Translations under genes and position numbers: made by a program | In this document: one piece after another, positions 54,254 to 64,000 of the stretch | Numbering within the stretch: position 1 is the stretch's first letter | How the letters are laid out: every line of letters starts with the position of its first letter | Assembly (NCBI GenBank): GCA_002529645.1 | Contig: NAEP01000023.1 | Coordinates: forward strand, 124,001 to 188,000 | DNA: 64,000 nt | Direction of reading: 5' to 3' | Origin: Candidatus Lumbricidiphila eiseniae | Lineage (GTDB): Bacteria > Actinomycetota > Actinomycetes > Actinomycetales > Microbacteriaceae | Notes under the pieces: model-generated | The model's input: only the letters and a program-made list of their open reading frames with translations | What the model was told of the DNA's origin: nothing | Database searches by the model: none

Positions 54254-55446
54254 GTACACATGGCGCTCGCCATGATCCGGACCAACCCGCGTACCGTTCG
54301 AACATTTCCCAGCGTCGCTATCGCGACGTTTGGCCTGTTGCTCTCGTTGGCGGCCATCAACGCGGTGGGAACGATGATGGCACAGTCCGCTCACGACATC
54401 ATTAGCGGTGACGTCTCAGGGTTTGCCGAGGGCTACGATTATTCGATGCTGAATCAGCAGAGTGACGTGGTGCACTACCTTGAGGGTGGACAAAAGCTCC
54501 CCTCGAAACTGAAGGCATCGCCCGGTGTTGCGACCGTTCGACCGCGGATCACGGCCGGTGCACAGCTCTCGACGGGGACCCACGATTCTGGTGTGGTTAT
54601 CGTCGGCTCGGATGTGCGAGGGGAGGGGTATCAGCTTCTCGATGGATTCGCTCCCAGCGGTGCGGGCGAGATTTGCGTGAATGCCGAGCAGCACGACGAA
54701 CGTGACCTTGTCGTTGGCGACAAGGTCACGCTTGCCGTCGCGGGGGCACCCGTGGCGAATGCGATCACGGAAGCCCGAGTTGTCTGTGTGTACGACAGCA
54801 GTCGATTCGGGCTGTTCCGCTCGAGTTTCGTTGTTATGGATGTCGCCGGGATGCAGAGGATTCTCGACTGACCGGACGCGCTCACCCAGGTGCTGCTGGC
54901 GGTGCGGCCGGGCACAGACGCGAACGCCGCCGTCTCCGATCTTGAGGCCAGAATCCCTGGCGTGCGGTTCTCGACGGCACGCGACACTGCTGGCTTGACT
55001 TTCACCATTCTCGACGGCCAGCGAGTCGTGATGTGGGTGCTGGTAGTCGTCGCGGCACTGATCTGCGCGATTCTCATCGGCAACGTCATCGCGTTCTTGA
55101 TTCGAAGACAGCGGGGGGAAAAAAAGAGAGAGACGATGCGCACTATGGGCTTCGATGCGAAGGCGATACGCATCGTCTACGCGGTGCAGGCGGTGCTGGT
55201 CGCTGTGTTCATGATCGTCATCGGAACTGTGGTCGCGGCCGTGAGCGTACTCATCTGCGGCGCGGTCGGGATCCCGACCGGCGGCACGCAGCAACTCTTC
55301 GGCGATAGCATTCTCCACCCTTGGCTCGGCGTCGGGGATGTGGCCATCACTGCGGCTCTGATGCTCGTCGCTCTCGTCGCGGCGAACCTGCTGGCCACGT
55401 GATCGATGCTCCGACTCACGCCCATTGAGATGACGGGGACGCCTGA
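54254..55446 (+). pseudogene. Second FtsX-like ABC permease, broken by nonsense mutations
   Basis: MALAMIRTNPRTVRTFPSVA opens a permease with a first membrane segment and a large extracytoplasmic domain (GVATVRPRITAGAQLSTGTH and VVIVGSDVRGEGYQLLDGFA). A TGA at 54868 interrupts after AGMQRILD. The frame continues with the last membrane segments (VLVVVAALICAILIGNVIAF, RETMRTMGFDAKAIRIVYAV) and a further TGA at 55400, just before SMLRLTPIEM, the usual end of such permeases. Both TGA codons fit lost Trp codons. Confidence 0.75.
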
Positions 55447-55763
55447 GTGGTGCCCGCAACCGCTGGGCGCGCCAAGCCTCGGTTTCGCGGGTGCTGCGCG
55501 AGCTGCGGCGTGCCTACAGCGTGCTCGGGGGTCTGAGCGCGGCGTCGAACACCAGTGTGATCGGCCACGCCGACCGCACCCCTTTGCTCACACTTCTGCC
55601 GCGCGGGAGCGGAACGGAAGTGCCGCTCTGATTCGAGATCGATCCGATCTGCACCTACCATACTTTGAGCACGGGAATCGCCCGGGGTTTTGTTCCTCGG
55701 CTACACTGAGGAAGCCACCGGGAACCTCAGTCCGCGTGTGCGCAAACCGGTCTCAGGAGTTTT
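55447..55763. other. Gap between decayed genes and yebC
   Basis: About 315 nt with no intact gene. A short plus-strand frame (RNRWARQASVSRVLRELRRA, ending EVPL) may be one more decayed fragment. The last 60 nt before yebC are the probable promoter and leader of that gene (CAGGAG precedes its ATG), which marks the return to the core chromosome. Confidence 0.5.
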
Positions 55764-56522
55764 ATGTCAGGGCATTCCAAGTGGGCGACGACCAAGCACA
55801 AGAAGGCGATCATTGACTCCCGTCGTGCTAAGTCGTTTGCGAAACTCATCAAAAACATTGAGGTTGCCGCGAAGCTCGGTGGGGCCGATCTCTCGGGCAA
55901 CCCCACGCTTGTCGATGCCGTGCAGAAGGCCAAGAAGACCTCCGTCCCCAATGACAACATCGATCGGGCGATTAAACGGGGTGCCGGGCTGACCGGAGAG
56001 TCCATCGACTACACGACAATCATGTACGAGGGGTATGCGCCCAACGGTGTGGCCCTGCTCATCGAGTGCCTCACCGACAACAAGAACCGCGCGGCCGCCG
56101 AGGTGCGCACCGCGATGAATCGCAACGCGGGCACCATGGCCGACCCCGGCTCGGTGGCCTACAACTTCGCCCGCAAGGGCATCATTGTCGTCGCGAAGAC
56201 CGGCGGTCTCACCGAAGACGACGTACTCGCCGCTGTGCTCGATGCCGGTGCAGAGGAGGTCACCGACGAGGGAGACACGTTTGAGGTTGTGACCGAGGCA
56301 TCCGATATGGTCGGTGCACGGACCGCACTGCAGAACGCGGGTATTGACTACGACTCAGCAGATGCCGTGTTTGTGCCATCCCTCAAAGTAGACATCGACG
56401 CCGGTACCGCCCGTCGGGTCTTCAAACTCATCGACGCACTCGAAGACCTGGACGATGTGCAGAACGTCTACAGCAACTTCGGTCTGTCGGCCGAGGCGCA
56501 GGCCGAACTCGAGGCGGAGTAG
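55764..56522 (+). CDS. YebC/PmpR-family regulatory protein
   Basis: The protein starts [20 protein letters not shown], the family signature, followed by [15 protein letters not shown] and [20 protein letters not shown]. At 252 aa it is of normal length. YebC proteins act as transcription regulators or, as shown for some members, as factors that relieve ribosome stalling. In actinobacteria the gene commonly precedes ruvC, as here. Confidence 0.96.
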   Translation: MSGHSKWATTKHKKAIIDSRRAKSFAKLIKNIEVAAKLGGADLSGNPTLVDAVQKAKKTSVPNDNIDRAIKRGAGLTGESIDYTTIMYEGYAPNGVALLIECLTDNKNRAAAEVRTAMNRNAGTMADPGSVAYNFARKGIIVVAKTGGLTEDDVLAAVLDAGAEEVTDEGDTFEVVTEASDMVGARTALQNAGIDYDSADAVFVPSLKVDIDAGTARRVFKLIDALEDLDDVQNVYSNFGLSAEAQAELEAE

Positions 56523-56526
56523 CCCG

Positions 56527-57159
56527 GTGCGGGTGCTCGGCATTGATCCGGGTCTCACCCGCTGTGGGATTGGGGTGGTGGATGTCGCGGGCAACCGCCG
56601 TGCAACCCTCGTAGATGTTGTCGTGCTGCGCTCGTCCGCCAAACTTGACACCCCGGAACGCCTCGTGCGAATCGCGGATGGCCTGGAAGCGATCTTCGAC
56701 GAACACCGCCCGCACGCGGTCGCCCTGGAACGGGTGTTTGCGCGCAGCGACGTGTCGACGATCATGGGCACAGCCCAGATTTCCGGGGTCGCGATGCTGC
56801 TGGCCTCGCGGCGCTCGCTGCCGGTGACCCTGCACACTCCGAGCGAAGTGAAGGCCGCCATTACCGGGTACGGTGGTGCCGACAAGCGCCAGGTTGGACA
56901 TATGGTCGCGCGCATTCTCGGCCTGGCCGAGGTGCCGAAACCAGCGGATGCTGCCGATGCTCTTGCCCTTGCTATTTGCCACGCCTGGCGTACGGGCGGT
57001 GTCGCCGGCGCTGCGATTCGGGATGCCGCCGCCGGAGGCGCTTCCGCCCGTGCGCTCACAGACGAGGCGGGATCGTCGCTGACCCCGGCGCAGCGCGCGT
57101 GGCGCGCCGCCGAGCGTTCCGCGGGAGTGTCGGGAGCGACCCGTAGGCTGAGGAAATGA
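56527..57159 (+). CDS. ruvC: Holliday junction resolvase RuvC
   Basis: GTG 56527 gives the canonical start VRVLGIDPGLTRCGIGVVD with the first catalytic Asp. ALERVFARSDVST follows, with a second acidic residue, and the end carries DAADALALAICHAW with the last Asp pair. The longer open frame overlaps yebC and is not used. RuvC cuts Holliday junctions after RuvAB branch migration. Its 210 aa include a basic C-terminal extension. It overlaps ruvA by four bases. Confidence 0.96.
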   Translation: MRVLGIDPGLTRCGIGVVDVAGNRRATLVDVVVLRSSAKLDTPERLVRIADGLEAIFDEHRPHAVALERVFARSDVSTIMGTAQISGVAMLLASRRSLPVTLHTPSEVKAAITGYGGADKRQVGHMVARILGLAEVPKPADAADALALAICHAWRTGGVAGAAIRDAAAGGASARALTDEAGSSLTPAQRAWRAAERSAGVSGATRRLRK

Positions 57160-57851
57160 TTTCCTCGCTCCGTGGTCGTGTGCTCGCCGCCACGGGTGGT
57201 GCCGTTGTTATTGAGGTCGGTGGGGTAGGGCTCGAGGTCAACACCACCCCGGCGTTTGCGCTTGCGTGCCGGGAAGGGCACGAGGCATCCGTGCAGACAA
57301 GCCTCATCGTGCGCGAGGACGCGCTCACCCTGTTCGGGTTCGCCACCCGCGACGAACTGCACGTTTTTGAACTGCTTATCGGGGTGACCGGCGTGGGCCC
57401 GAAATCTGCGCTCGGTGTGCTCGCGGTGCTGTCGCCCGATCAGGTCGCGGCCGCGGTGCACGCCGACGATGACGCTGTGTTCCGCAGGGTGACCGGCATC
57501 GGGCCGAAGACCGCGAAGCTCATTACCGTGTCACTCGCGGGCAAGCTGTTTGCCCCCGAGCCTGGTGCGGGCTCCGCGTCTTCTACTCCGCCGCGGGCCT
57601 CCCAGGCTTCCCAGAGCGTGCTCGCCGCGCTCACTGGCCTGGGGTACCCCGAGAAAGTGGCTGCTGATGCGATTGAGCGTGCCACTGTGGCAGCTGGCAT
57701 CGGCGCTGAGGGAATGCCCGTCGCCGCTCTGCTGCGCGCAAGCCTCGTACTGCTCGGCCCCTCACACTCGGGTTTGGCGGGGTCAGTTGCGGAGGCAACC
57801 GCATCCGGTCGGGCCCCAACCTCGCAGCCGAGTCCGGCGGAGTCGGTATGA
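57156..57851 (+). CDS. ruvA: Holliday junction DNA helicase subunit RuvA
   Basis: The start [20 protein letters not shown] is followed by the helix-hairpin-helix region ([20 protein letters not shown] and [20 protein letters not shown]) and a C-terminal domain III that contacts RuvB. It is 231 aa, slightly longer than average because of a Ser/Ala-rich linker and tail. It overlaps ruvB by four bases. Confidence 0.96.
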   Translation: MISSLRGRVLAATGGAVVIEVGGVGLEVNTTPAFALACREGHEASVQTSLIVREDALTLFGFATRDELHVFELLIGVTGVGPKSALGVLAVLSPDQVAAAVHADDDAVFRRVTGIGPKTAKLITVSLAGKLFAPEPGAGSASSTPPRASQASQSVLAALTGLGYPEKVAADAIERATVAAGIGAEGMPVAALLRASLVLLGPSHSGLAGSVAEATASGRAPTSQPSPAESV

Positions 57852-58906
57852 CCACCGCGGTGGAGCCCGGCCGTGCCGACGGTGAGAACCTCACCGACCC
57901 GACCCTCGCATCGGAGGCGGAGCTTGACTACGAGGGTGCGCTGCGCCCTCGCACTCTCAGCGAGTTCGTCGGGCAGACAAAGGTGCGAGGGCAACTGCAG
58001 CTGTTGCTCACGGCGGCTATGTTGCAGCAGCGTACTCCCGATCACATTCTGTTGGCGGGTCCACCCGGGCTCGGCAAGACGACGCTCGCGATGATCGTCG
58101 CGCACGAGGGGGGGCGGCCGTTGCGCATGTCGAGCGGTCCGGCTATCCAGCACGCGGGTGACCTTGCCGCGGTCCTCAGTTCCCTTGTCCCCGGGGAGGT
58201 GCTGTTTATTGATGAGATTCACCGGATGGCCCGCTCCGCGGAGGAGATGCTCTACCTTGCGATGGAGGATTTTCGGATCGACATTATGGTCGGCAAAGGA
58301 GCGGGTGCGACATCCGTGCCGTTGGAGCTGGCACCGTTCACTCTCGTCGGTGCGACTACCCGCTCGGGTCTGCTGCCCAACCCGCTGCGTGACCGGTTCG
58401 GATTCACCGCCCACCTGGAGTTTTACGACACGGATGAGCTCGAACAGGTGCTCGTGCGCGCCGCAGAACGGCTGCCACTCGACATTGAGCACGATGCCGT
58501 TGCCGAAATCGCGGGACGGTGCCGAGGCACCCCTCGTATTGCGCACCGTCTTCTGCGTCGAGTGCGTGACTACGCTCTTGTGCACGGTGGACGGGCCGAT
58601 CTGGAGATTGTCAATGCGGCGCTTGAGCTTTACGACGTTGACCCGATCGGCCTTGATCGGCTCGACCGCGCGGTGATAACCATTTTGCTCGAGCGGTTTG
58701 CCGGTGGCCCGGTTGGTCTTAGTACGCTCGCGGTGTCGGTGGGGGAGGAGGCTGAAACCGTTGCGGCGGTGGTAGAACCCTTCCTTGTGCGCATTGGTAT
58801 GATGACGCGAACCCCGCGCGGGCGGGTGGCGACGCCCGCGGCGTGGGCACACTTCGGGATGGCTCCGCGTGCCGCCCAACCGGCGCTGCTGATCGATGAC
58901 CTATAA
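57848..58906 (+). CDS. ruvB: Holliday junction DNA helicase motor RuvB
   Basis: RuvB is the AAA+ motor of branch migration. Motifs are [20 protein letters not shown], Walker [21 protein letters not shown], Walker [21 protein letters not shown] and the sensor [20 protein letters not shown]. The 352 aa end with the winged-helix domain ([18 protein letters not shown]). It completes the ruvCAB operon. Confidence 0.97.
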   Translation: MTTAVEPGRADGENLTDPTLASEAELDYEGALRPRTLSEFVGQTKVRGQLQLLLTAAMLQQRTPDHILLAGPPGLGKTTLAMIVAHEGGRPLRMSSGPAIQHAGDLAAVLSSLVPGEVLFIDEIHRMARSAEEMLYLAMEDFRIDIMVGKGAGATSVPLELAPFTLVGATTRSGLLPNPLRDRFGFTAHLEFYDTDELEQVLVRAAERLPLDIEHDAVAEIAGRCRGTPRIAHRLLRRVRDYALVHGGRADLEIVNAALELYDVDPIGLDRLDRAVITILLERFAGGPVGLSTLAVSVGEEAETVAAVVEPFLVRIGMMTRTPRGRVATPAAWAHFGMAPRAAQPALLIDDL

Positions 58907-59001
58907 TCACTAGAGCTAAACCGCAGGGAATAACCGAAGCTGAGCGCAATCGCCCGGCTTTCGTGCTGCGTTGCTCACCGGAAAGGTACACGGCCCATCT
59001 C

Positions 59002-59448
59002 ATGGATTTTATGACAATTATCCTCGTTGTCTTGCTCGGCGTCATGATTATTTTTATGTTCCGCAGCTCTCGGAAGCGGCAGGCTGAGGCTGCGAAGCTG
59101 CAGGAACAGGTGGTGACGGGGGCGCAGGTCATGACCAGCAACGGGATCTTCGGTACCATCCTCGACATTGATGAGGAGACGAAGAAGGTTCTGCTCGAGA
59201 CGACACCGGGCACGGTGCTGACGGTGCACCGTCAGACGATCACGAGGGTAGACGAGCCCACCGCAGACGATGACGCTGACGAGGAGTCAGCCTCGGAGAC
59301 CGAGCCGGGGGAGCCAGAGTTCGGTGTGCGCGTGGCCGACTCGGTTGATAACTCGGAGGCAGAGGACTCCGGTGCCGTTGATTCGGCTGTCGGCACTGCG
59401 AAACCGGCCAGGTCAGCCAAGGCTGCCAAGGCTACCGACGAGAAGTAG
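59002..59448 (+). CDS. yajC: Preprotein translocase subunit YajC
   Basis: The protein has one N-terminal membrane segment (MTIILVVLLGVMIIFMFRSS), the charged SRKRQAEAAKLQEQVVTGAQ and the conserved VMTSNGIFGTILDIDEETKK. A highly acidic, Ala-rich C-terminal tail extends it to about 148 aa. It lies upstream of secD-secF as in most bacteria and belongs to the SecDF-YajC complex. ATG 59011 is an alternative start; the ribosome site is not obvious. Confidence 0.92.
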   Translation: MDFMTIILVVLLGVMIIFMFRSSRKRQAEAAKLQEQVVTGAQVMTSNGIFGTILDIDEETKKVLLETTPGTVLTVHRQTITRVDEPTADDDADEESASETEPGEPEFGVRVADSVDNSEAEDSGAVDSAVGTAKPARSAKAAKATDEK

Positions 59449-59548
59449 TCCCGGGGTTTTCTTCCTCGCGGAGCAAAGAACCAGCAAACAGACCCAGCCA
59501 GGCGCGTCCGAAAGATGAGCCGGGCGCCATCCACAGAAGGCAGAACAC

Positions 59549-61354
59549 GTGGCTGCATCGCCCAAGCGCTCGTCTCGACCCACGCCCGTCCGCAAAGCTT
59601 GGCGTTCGCTGGGCTTGCTCGGTGCCCTCATTGTCCTCCTCGCCGGAATCAACCTGGCCGGAGTGCTGTGGGCGAACGGGTCGTGGACTCCTAAACTAGG
59701 GCTTGACCTTGAGGGCGGAACAGAGATCGTTCTCGCGCCCAAGCTCGAGTCGGGCCAGACAGCGACGGCCGATCAGCTAAATCAGGCCGTGTCGATTATT
59801 CGCCAGCGGGTGGATGCCTCCGGCGTCAGCGAAGCCGAAATTGTCACCCAGGGCAATAATGTCGTGGTCAGCATGGCGGGCAAACTGGATGACGAGACCC
59901 GCAACCGGATCGAGTCCTCCGCGAAACTCGAACTGCGTGCGGTGATTCTCACGAGCGCTGCGACGAGTACGGCCGTGACGGGAACCCCGTCACCGGGCGC
60001 AACATCGACTCCGTCACCGGGTGCAACATCAACCCCGTCATCGGATGCGACAGTGACTCCGACACCAACCGCAGCTCCCGTTACCATCCCGCCCTACGTG
60101 CCGCCCACCCCACCACCGACCGATGCGTCCGACAAGGCCTGGGTGACCGCTGACCTGCAGAGGCGTTACGACAGTTTCGACTGTTCGACACTCGGGCAGG
60201 CGACAACCAATGTGGCCCCGGCGAGCGATCCGCTTGTCACGTGCGATGCGACGCGGACAGCAAAGTTTTTGCTCGGCCCCGTAGAACTTACTGGCGAGGA
60301 GATCACCGACGCGACCAACGGTCAGGTCACGACCCAAACCGGTTCCGGCACCGGCCAGTGGGCGGTGAATCTCGTCTTTAACAACAAGGGAACGCAAACC
60401 TTCACCGCGGTCAGTACTCGGTTGTATGGGCTGACCAGTCAGAGCCCCCGTGACCAGTTCGCGTTTGTGCTTGACGGCTCTGTGCTCTCGGCTCCGCGAA
60501 TGCAGGGAGTGATTTCTGACGGTAAGCCGCAGATTACCGGCAGCTTCACTCAGGCAACATCCCAGTCGCTTGCTGACCAACTAAAATTCGGTGCTCTGCC
60601 GATTAGCTTTTCGGTACAGTCATCCGACACCGTCTCGCCCACGCTCGGTGCGTCGCAGCTTCGCAATGGTTTGCTCGCAGGCCTTATCGGGCTCATTCTC
60701 GTTGTGGTTTACACGCTCTTCCAGTATCGGGTGCTCGGCCTCGTGACGATTGCGTCACTTGCGATTGCTGCGGTTGTCACCTACCTCATGATTACGATCC
60801 TGTCGTGGGAGCAGGGCTACCGCCTCTCACTCGCGGGTATCGCCGGTCTGATCGTGGCGATCGGGTTTACCGCCGACTCGTTTATCGTCTACTTCGAACG
60901 TGTCCGCGATGAGTTGCGCGAGGGGCGTCTGCTCGTGAGTGCTGTGGAAGCGGGGTGGAAGCGGGCGTTCCGCACCGTGCTTGCGTCGAAGGGTGTCAAC
61001 CTGCTCGCGGCGGTTGTGCTCTACGTGCTCGCCGTGGGAAGCGTCAAGGGCTTCGCCTACACGCTCGGGCTTACGACGATCATTGACGTCATCATCGTCA
61101 TCATGTTCACCCACCCGATGCTGCAGTTGTTGGCGCAAACCCGCTTTTTCTCGAGTGGAAAACCGGCGTCTGGGCTCGATCCGACCGCGCTCGGTGCGGT
61201 GTACCGAGGTCGGGCCGAATTCCGTCCGCGAACCGAGGTCTCGGAGGCTAAGCTCGCCACGAGCCAGAAAGAAGCTGCTCGTCGCCAAACGATCGCAGAG
61301 CGTAAAGCACAGGCCGCCGGGCAGAATACCGACTCCGAGGGGAAGGGCAAGTAA
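59549..61354 (+). CDS. secD: Protein translocase subunit SecD
   Basis: SecD with SecF uses the proton gradient to help protein export. The first membrane segment lies at about residues 18-40. It is followed by the large P1 domain (LGLDLEGGTEIVLAPKLESG) and a Pro/Thr-rich insertion with repeated PSPGATST near residues 145-175. The last third holds the membrane bundle with LAGIAGLIVAIGFTADSFIV and FERVRDELREG. The 601-aa length is normal. Its stop overlaps the secF start. Confidence 0.95.
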   Translation: MAASPKRSSRPTPVRKAWRSLGLLGALIVLLAGINLAGVLWANGSWTPKLGLDLEGGTEIVLAPKLESGQTATADQLNQAVSIIRQRVDASGVSEAEIVTQGNNVVVSMAGKLDDETRNRIESSAKLELRAVILTSAATSTAVTGTPSPGATSTPSPGATSTPSSDATVTPTPTAAPVTIPPYVPPTPPPTDASDKAWVTADLQRRYDSFDCSTLGQATTNVAPASDPLVTCDATRTAKFLLGPVELTGEEITDATNGQVTTQTGSGTGQWAVNLVFNNKGTQTFTAVSTRLYGLTSQSPRDQFAFVLDGSVLSAPRMQGVISDGKPQITGSFTQATSQSLADQLKFGALPISFSVQSSDTVSPTLGASQLRNGLLAGLIGLILVVVYTLFQYRVLGLVTIASLAIAAVVTYLMITILSWEQGYRLSLAGIAGLIVAIGFTADSFIVYFERVRDELREGRLLVSAVEAGWKRAFRTVLASKGVNLLAAVVLYVLAVGSVKGFAYTLGLTTIIDVIIVIMFTHPMLQLLAQTRFFSSGKPASGLDPTALGAVYRGRAEFRPRTEVSEAKLATSQKEAARRQTIAERKAQAAGQNTDSEGKGK

Positions 61355-62355
61355 TGGCAAACCGTCTCACGAAGTTTGGCAATGACCTCTACACCGGAGC
61401 CCGCTCGATCGACTTTGTTGGCGGCCGGAAACTGTGGTACATCATTGCGTCTATTGTGACCGTCGCGTCCATCGTGATTCCCCTTATTGGCGGTATTAGG
61501 TTCAGCATTGAGTTCCGTGGTGGTTCGCAGTTCCAGATCACGAGCGTGAAGAATGCGACAACTGAGCCCGCAATAAAAGCCGTCGCGCAGGTGGTATCAA
61601 ACATCGTGCCGCAGGTGACCACCGTTGGTCAGAGTGGTGTGCGGGTTCAGACCGATCAGCTCACGAGCGAGGAAACCCGTAGTCTCACGACCGCGCTGGC
61701 GTCGGCGTATCAGGTGCAAGAGACCGACGTGGCATCCACGTTCATCGGACCCAGCTGGGGAACGGATGTCACGCGGCAGGCGATCGTTGGCCTTGTGGCG
61801 TTTGTCGTGCTTGCCGCCATCACTATGGCGCTGTATTTCCGCACCTGGAAGATGTCTCTTGCGGCCATTATTGCCCTCATGGGCGACCTTATTATTACCG
61901 CGGGAGTGTACGAGAGCGTTGGGTTCGAGGTGAGTCCTGCCGCCATCATCGGTATCCTCACGATCCTCAGCTATTCGCTCTACGACACGGTCGTCGTGTT
62001 CGATAAAATCCGCGAAAATACGGGCGCCGACACGTGGGAAACCCGTCGAACTTTCGCGGAGTCGGTCAATCTGGCGGTCAACCAGACCCTCGTTCGTTCA
62101 ATCAACACGAGCGTTGTTGCGGCACTGCCGGTGGCATCCATTCTCTTTATTGGTGCGGGTGTGCTCGGGGCTGATACGCTGCGGGATATCTCGTTGTCGC
62201 TGCTCATCGGTATTATCGTGGGCACGTGGTCAACGGTATTCATTGCGGCACCCTTGTATTCGCAGTTGCGCGAGCCCGAGACCTCGATTCGTCGACGCGA
62301 CCAGAAGGTGCTGAAAAATCGCGCGCACGATGCCGAAGCCGTGGCCGTGAGCTAA
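61354..62355 (+). CDS. secF: Protein translocase subunit SecF
   Basis: The 333-aa protein has the N-terminal membrane segment, the FSIEFRGGSQFQIT strand of the P1-like domain, and the five-segment bundle with the conserved SYSLYDTVVVFDKIRENTGA. The start overlaps secD by one base. It is the normal partner of SecD; rel follows after 102 nt. Confidence 0.96.
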   Translation: MANRLTKFGNDLYTGARSIDFVGGRKLWYIIASIVTVASIVIPLIGGIRFSIEFRGGSQFQITSVKNATTEPAIKAVAQVVSNIVPQVTTVGQSGVRVQTDQLTSEETRSLTTALASAYQVQETDVASTFIGPSWGTDVTRQAIVGLVAFVVLAAITMALYFRTWKMSLAAIIALMGDLIITAGVYESVGFEVSPAAIIGILTILSYSLYDTVVVFDKIRENTGADTWETRRTFAESVNLAVNQTLVRSINTSVVAALPVASILFIGAGVLGADTLRDISLSLLIGIIVGTWSTVFIAAPLYSQLREPETSIRRRDQKVLKNRAHDAEAVAVS

Positions 62356-62457
62356 ATAACCACGGGTCAGCGCTAGGGTTGGGTCATACGTCAGATTCAA
62401 TGGTGTCGGTGAGGTGGGCCTTGTGGGCATAGTGCACGGCAGCAGGATGGCTCTGCG

Positions 62458-64000
62458 GTGACAGAGACGGGCCAAAGCCAAACCCAGACGCTGCGTCGAC
62501 TTGTGCCGAGAATCTTTTCGCGCGCCCAACCCTCGGGTGCAATGGATACGCTGCTGCGCACGGTGCGGACGAATCATCCCAAAGCTGATCTTGCGACCAT
62601 TGTGCGGGCGCACGCGGTTGCACAACGGTCGCACGAGGGACAGACCCGCCGCAGCGGCGAACCCTATATCAGCCATCCCATTGCGGTGGCTCAGATTCTC
62701 GCTGATCTGGGGATCGGTGTCAAGACGGTCGCCGCGGCACTGCTGCACGACACCGTTGAGGACACCCCGTATACGCTCGAGCAGCTGGCCGCCGACTTTG
62801 GTGACGAAATTGCGATGCTTGTTGACGGTGTCACCAAGCTTGACAAGGTCACGTATGGAGACTCTGCGCAGGCCGAAACCGTGCGGAAGATGATCGTGGC
62901 AATGTCGAAGGATATTCGGGTGCTTGTTATTAAGCTCGCCGATCGGTTGCACAATGCTCGAACCTGGGGTTTTGTGGCGGAGGAATCAGCAAAACGCAAG
63001 GCCACCGAGACACTTGAAATTTACACGCCGCTCGCGCACCGGCTCGGTATCCAAACCATGAAGTGGGAGCTGGAGGACCTCTCGTTTGCGGTGCTGCATC
63101 CGAAGATTTACGCCGAGATTGAGAGCCTCGTGCGGCGGCGGACACCGCAGCGGGAAGAGTTTGTGCAGTCCGTCATCGACCTTGTGACGGAAGATTTGCG
63201 GGCCTCGAAGATTCGCGGCAAGGTTGTTGGCCGGCCAAAACAGTATTATTCGATCTACCAGAAAATGGTTGTGCGGGGGCGCGAATTCAACGATATTTAT
63301 GACCTCATTGGAATTCGCGTGCTTGTCAACAGCGTGCGTGACTGCTACGCGGTGCTTGGTTCAATTCACGCGCGATGGACACCGTTGCCGGGCCGATTCA
63401 AAGACTACATCGCAACTCCAAAATTCAACCTCTATCAGTCACTGCACACGACGGTGCTCGGCCCGCAGGGTCGGGCGGTGGAAATTCAGATTCGCACCCA
63501 CGACATGGACCAGCGCGCCGAGTTTGGTGTCGCTGCGCACTGGAAATACAAGGAGCGGATGGCGAGCGGACGCTCGAGCACAGAAGAGCCGGCCCAGAGT
63601 GAAACCGATATGGCGTGGTTGGCGCACATTTCCGACTGGCAGGCCGAGACAACCGATCCCGGTGAGTTCCTCGATTCACTGCGGTTTGAGATCGGTGCAA
63701 AAGAGGTTTATGTCTTTTCCCCGAAGGGGCGGGTTGTGGGGCTGCCCACCGGGGCAACCCCGGTGGACTTCGCGTACGCCGTGCACACCGAAGTAGGTCA
63801 CCGTGCGATGGGTGCAAAGGTCAACGGTCGGCTCGTGCCCTTGGAGTCGCAACTGACCAGCGGCGATGTCGTTGAGATTTTCACCTCCAAGAATCCCGAT
63901 GCCGGGCCGAGCCAAGACTGGTTGGGTTTTGTTAAGAGCACCCGGGCACGCAGCAAGATCCGGCAGTGGTTCACAAAGGAACGACGCGATGAGGCGATCG
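62458..64000 (+). CDS. relA: Bifunctional (p)ppGpp synthetase/hydrolase, N-terminal part
   Basis: The gene runs off the window end after 514 codons. The HD hydrolase domain is intact (SGEPYISHPIAVAQILADLG, LLHDTVEDTPYTLEQLAADF, IKLADRLHNART). The synthetase follows (KQYYSIYQKMVVRGREFNDI, DLIGIRVLVNSVRDCYAVLG, KDYIATPKFNLYQSLHTTVL), and the TGS domain begins (VFSPKGRVVGLPTGATPVDF). With both activities it is the actinobacterial Rel type. GTG 62458 is the likely start. It follows secDF as in many actinobacteria. Confidence 0.95.
   Translation, partial: MTETGQSQTQTLRRLVPRIFSRAQPSGAMDTLLRTVRTNHPKADLATIVRAHAVAQRSHEGQTRRSGEPYISHPIAVAQILADLGIGVKTVAAALLHDTVEDTPYTLEQLAADFGDEIAMLVDGVTKLDKVTYGDSAQAETVRKMIVAMSKDIRVLVIKLADRLHNARTWGFVAEESAKRKATETLEIYTPLAHRLGIQTMKWELEDLSFAVLHPKIYAEIESLVRRRTPQREEFVQSVIDLVTEDLRASKIRGKVVGRPKQYYSIYQKMVVRGREFNDIYDLIGIRVLVNSVRDCYAVLGSIHARWTPLPGRFKDYIATPKFNLYQSLHTTVLGPQGRAVEIQIRTHDMDQRAEFGVAAHWKYKERMASGRSSTEEPAQSETDMAWLAHISDWQAETTDPGEFLDSLRFEIGAKEVYVFSPKGRVVGLPTGATPVDFAYAVHTEVGHRAMGAKVNGRLVPLESQLTSGDVVEIFTSKNPDAGPSQDWLGFVKSTRARSKIRQWFTKERRDEAI

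Noticed and set aside
52269-55402. TGA read as tryptophan in the decayed exporter genes
   Set aside because: Several TGA codons sit at Trp-like sites, but TAG and frameshifts also interrupt the same genes, and TGA is a normal stop elsewhere in the window, so decay is the simpler explanation.

Overview
The window is high-GC actinobacterial DNA. Gene order and content (rpsB-tsf-pyrH-frr-cdsA, glgE-glgB, pdxS-pdxT next to thrS, and yebC-ruvCAB-yajC-secDF-rel) fit a Microbacteriaceae-type chromosome. This placement is an inference from synteny and protein character, not from a database search.

Left core (1-32.9 kb). A translation and envelope block comes first: end of rpsB, tsf, pyrH, frr, cdsA. 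Two DivIVA-type proteins, a small transglycosylase, an alpha/beta hydrolase, an AI-2E-type permease, a large membrane protein and a thioredoxin/TPR protein follow. Next are the glycogen genes glgE-glgB, then thrS-HIT-pdxS-pdxT-copC. A long minus-strand operon (22.8-31.8 kb) joins a peptide-type ABC importer to murQ and anmK. It also holds a GNAT protein and a beta-lactamase-fold hydrolase, and an RpiR/MurR-type regulator is divergent from it. I read it as a murein or MurNAc recovery operon.

Accessory island (32.9-55.7 kb). The island opens with degenerate DNA: an IS5-like transposase tail, broken plasmid- or phage-like ORFs and a frameshifted secreted protein. Its centre is a RiPP cluster (37.8-50.1 kb) lying between two degenerate, same-orientation IS30-family copies (36205-37736 and 50254-51480). 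The pair looks like a composite transposon, with ATGTG at both outer edges. The cluster encodes three tiny Cys-alternating precursor peptides. It also encodes an azole-forming set (ocin-ThiF/E1-like protein, two YcaO proteins and a SagB-type dehydrogenase), an M50-type membrane protease and an ABC exporter. A thioamide-forming YcaO/TfuA pair follows. The cluster has its own sulfur supply: a ThiS/MoaD-like carrier ending in Gly-Gly and a ThiF-rhodanese activating enzyme. The predicted product is a polyazole peptide that also carries one or more thioamides. This combination is the most interesting system in the window.

CRISPR-like arrays inside the IS copies. Each IS30 copy carries CRISPR-like repeats with a 61-nt period inside its transposase gene: seven repeats in the left copy and two in the right. 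The difference in length between the copies (305 bp) is almost exactly five repeat-spacer units.

Right of the composite element (51.5-55.4 kb) lies a second, decayed cluster of ABC exporter, thioesterase-like and ketoreductase genes with nonsense mutations and frameshifts. The core then resumes with yebC, ruvC-ruvA-ruvB, yajC, secD, secF and rel (cut by the window end).
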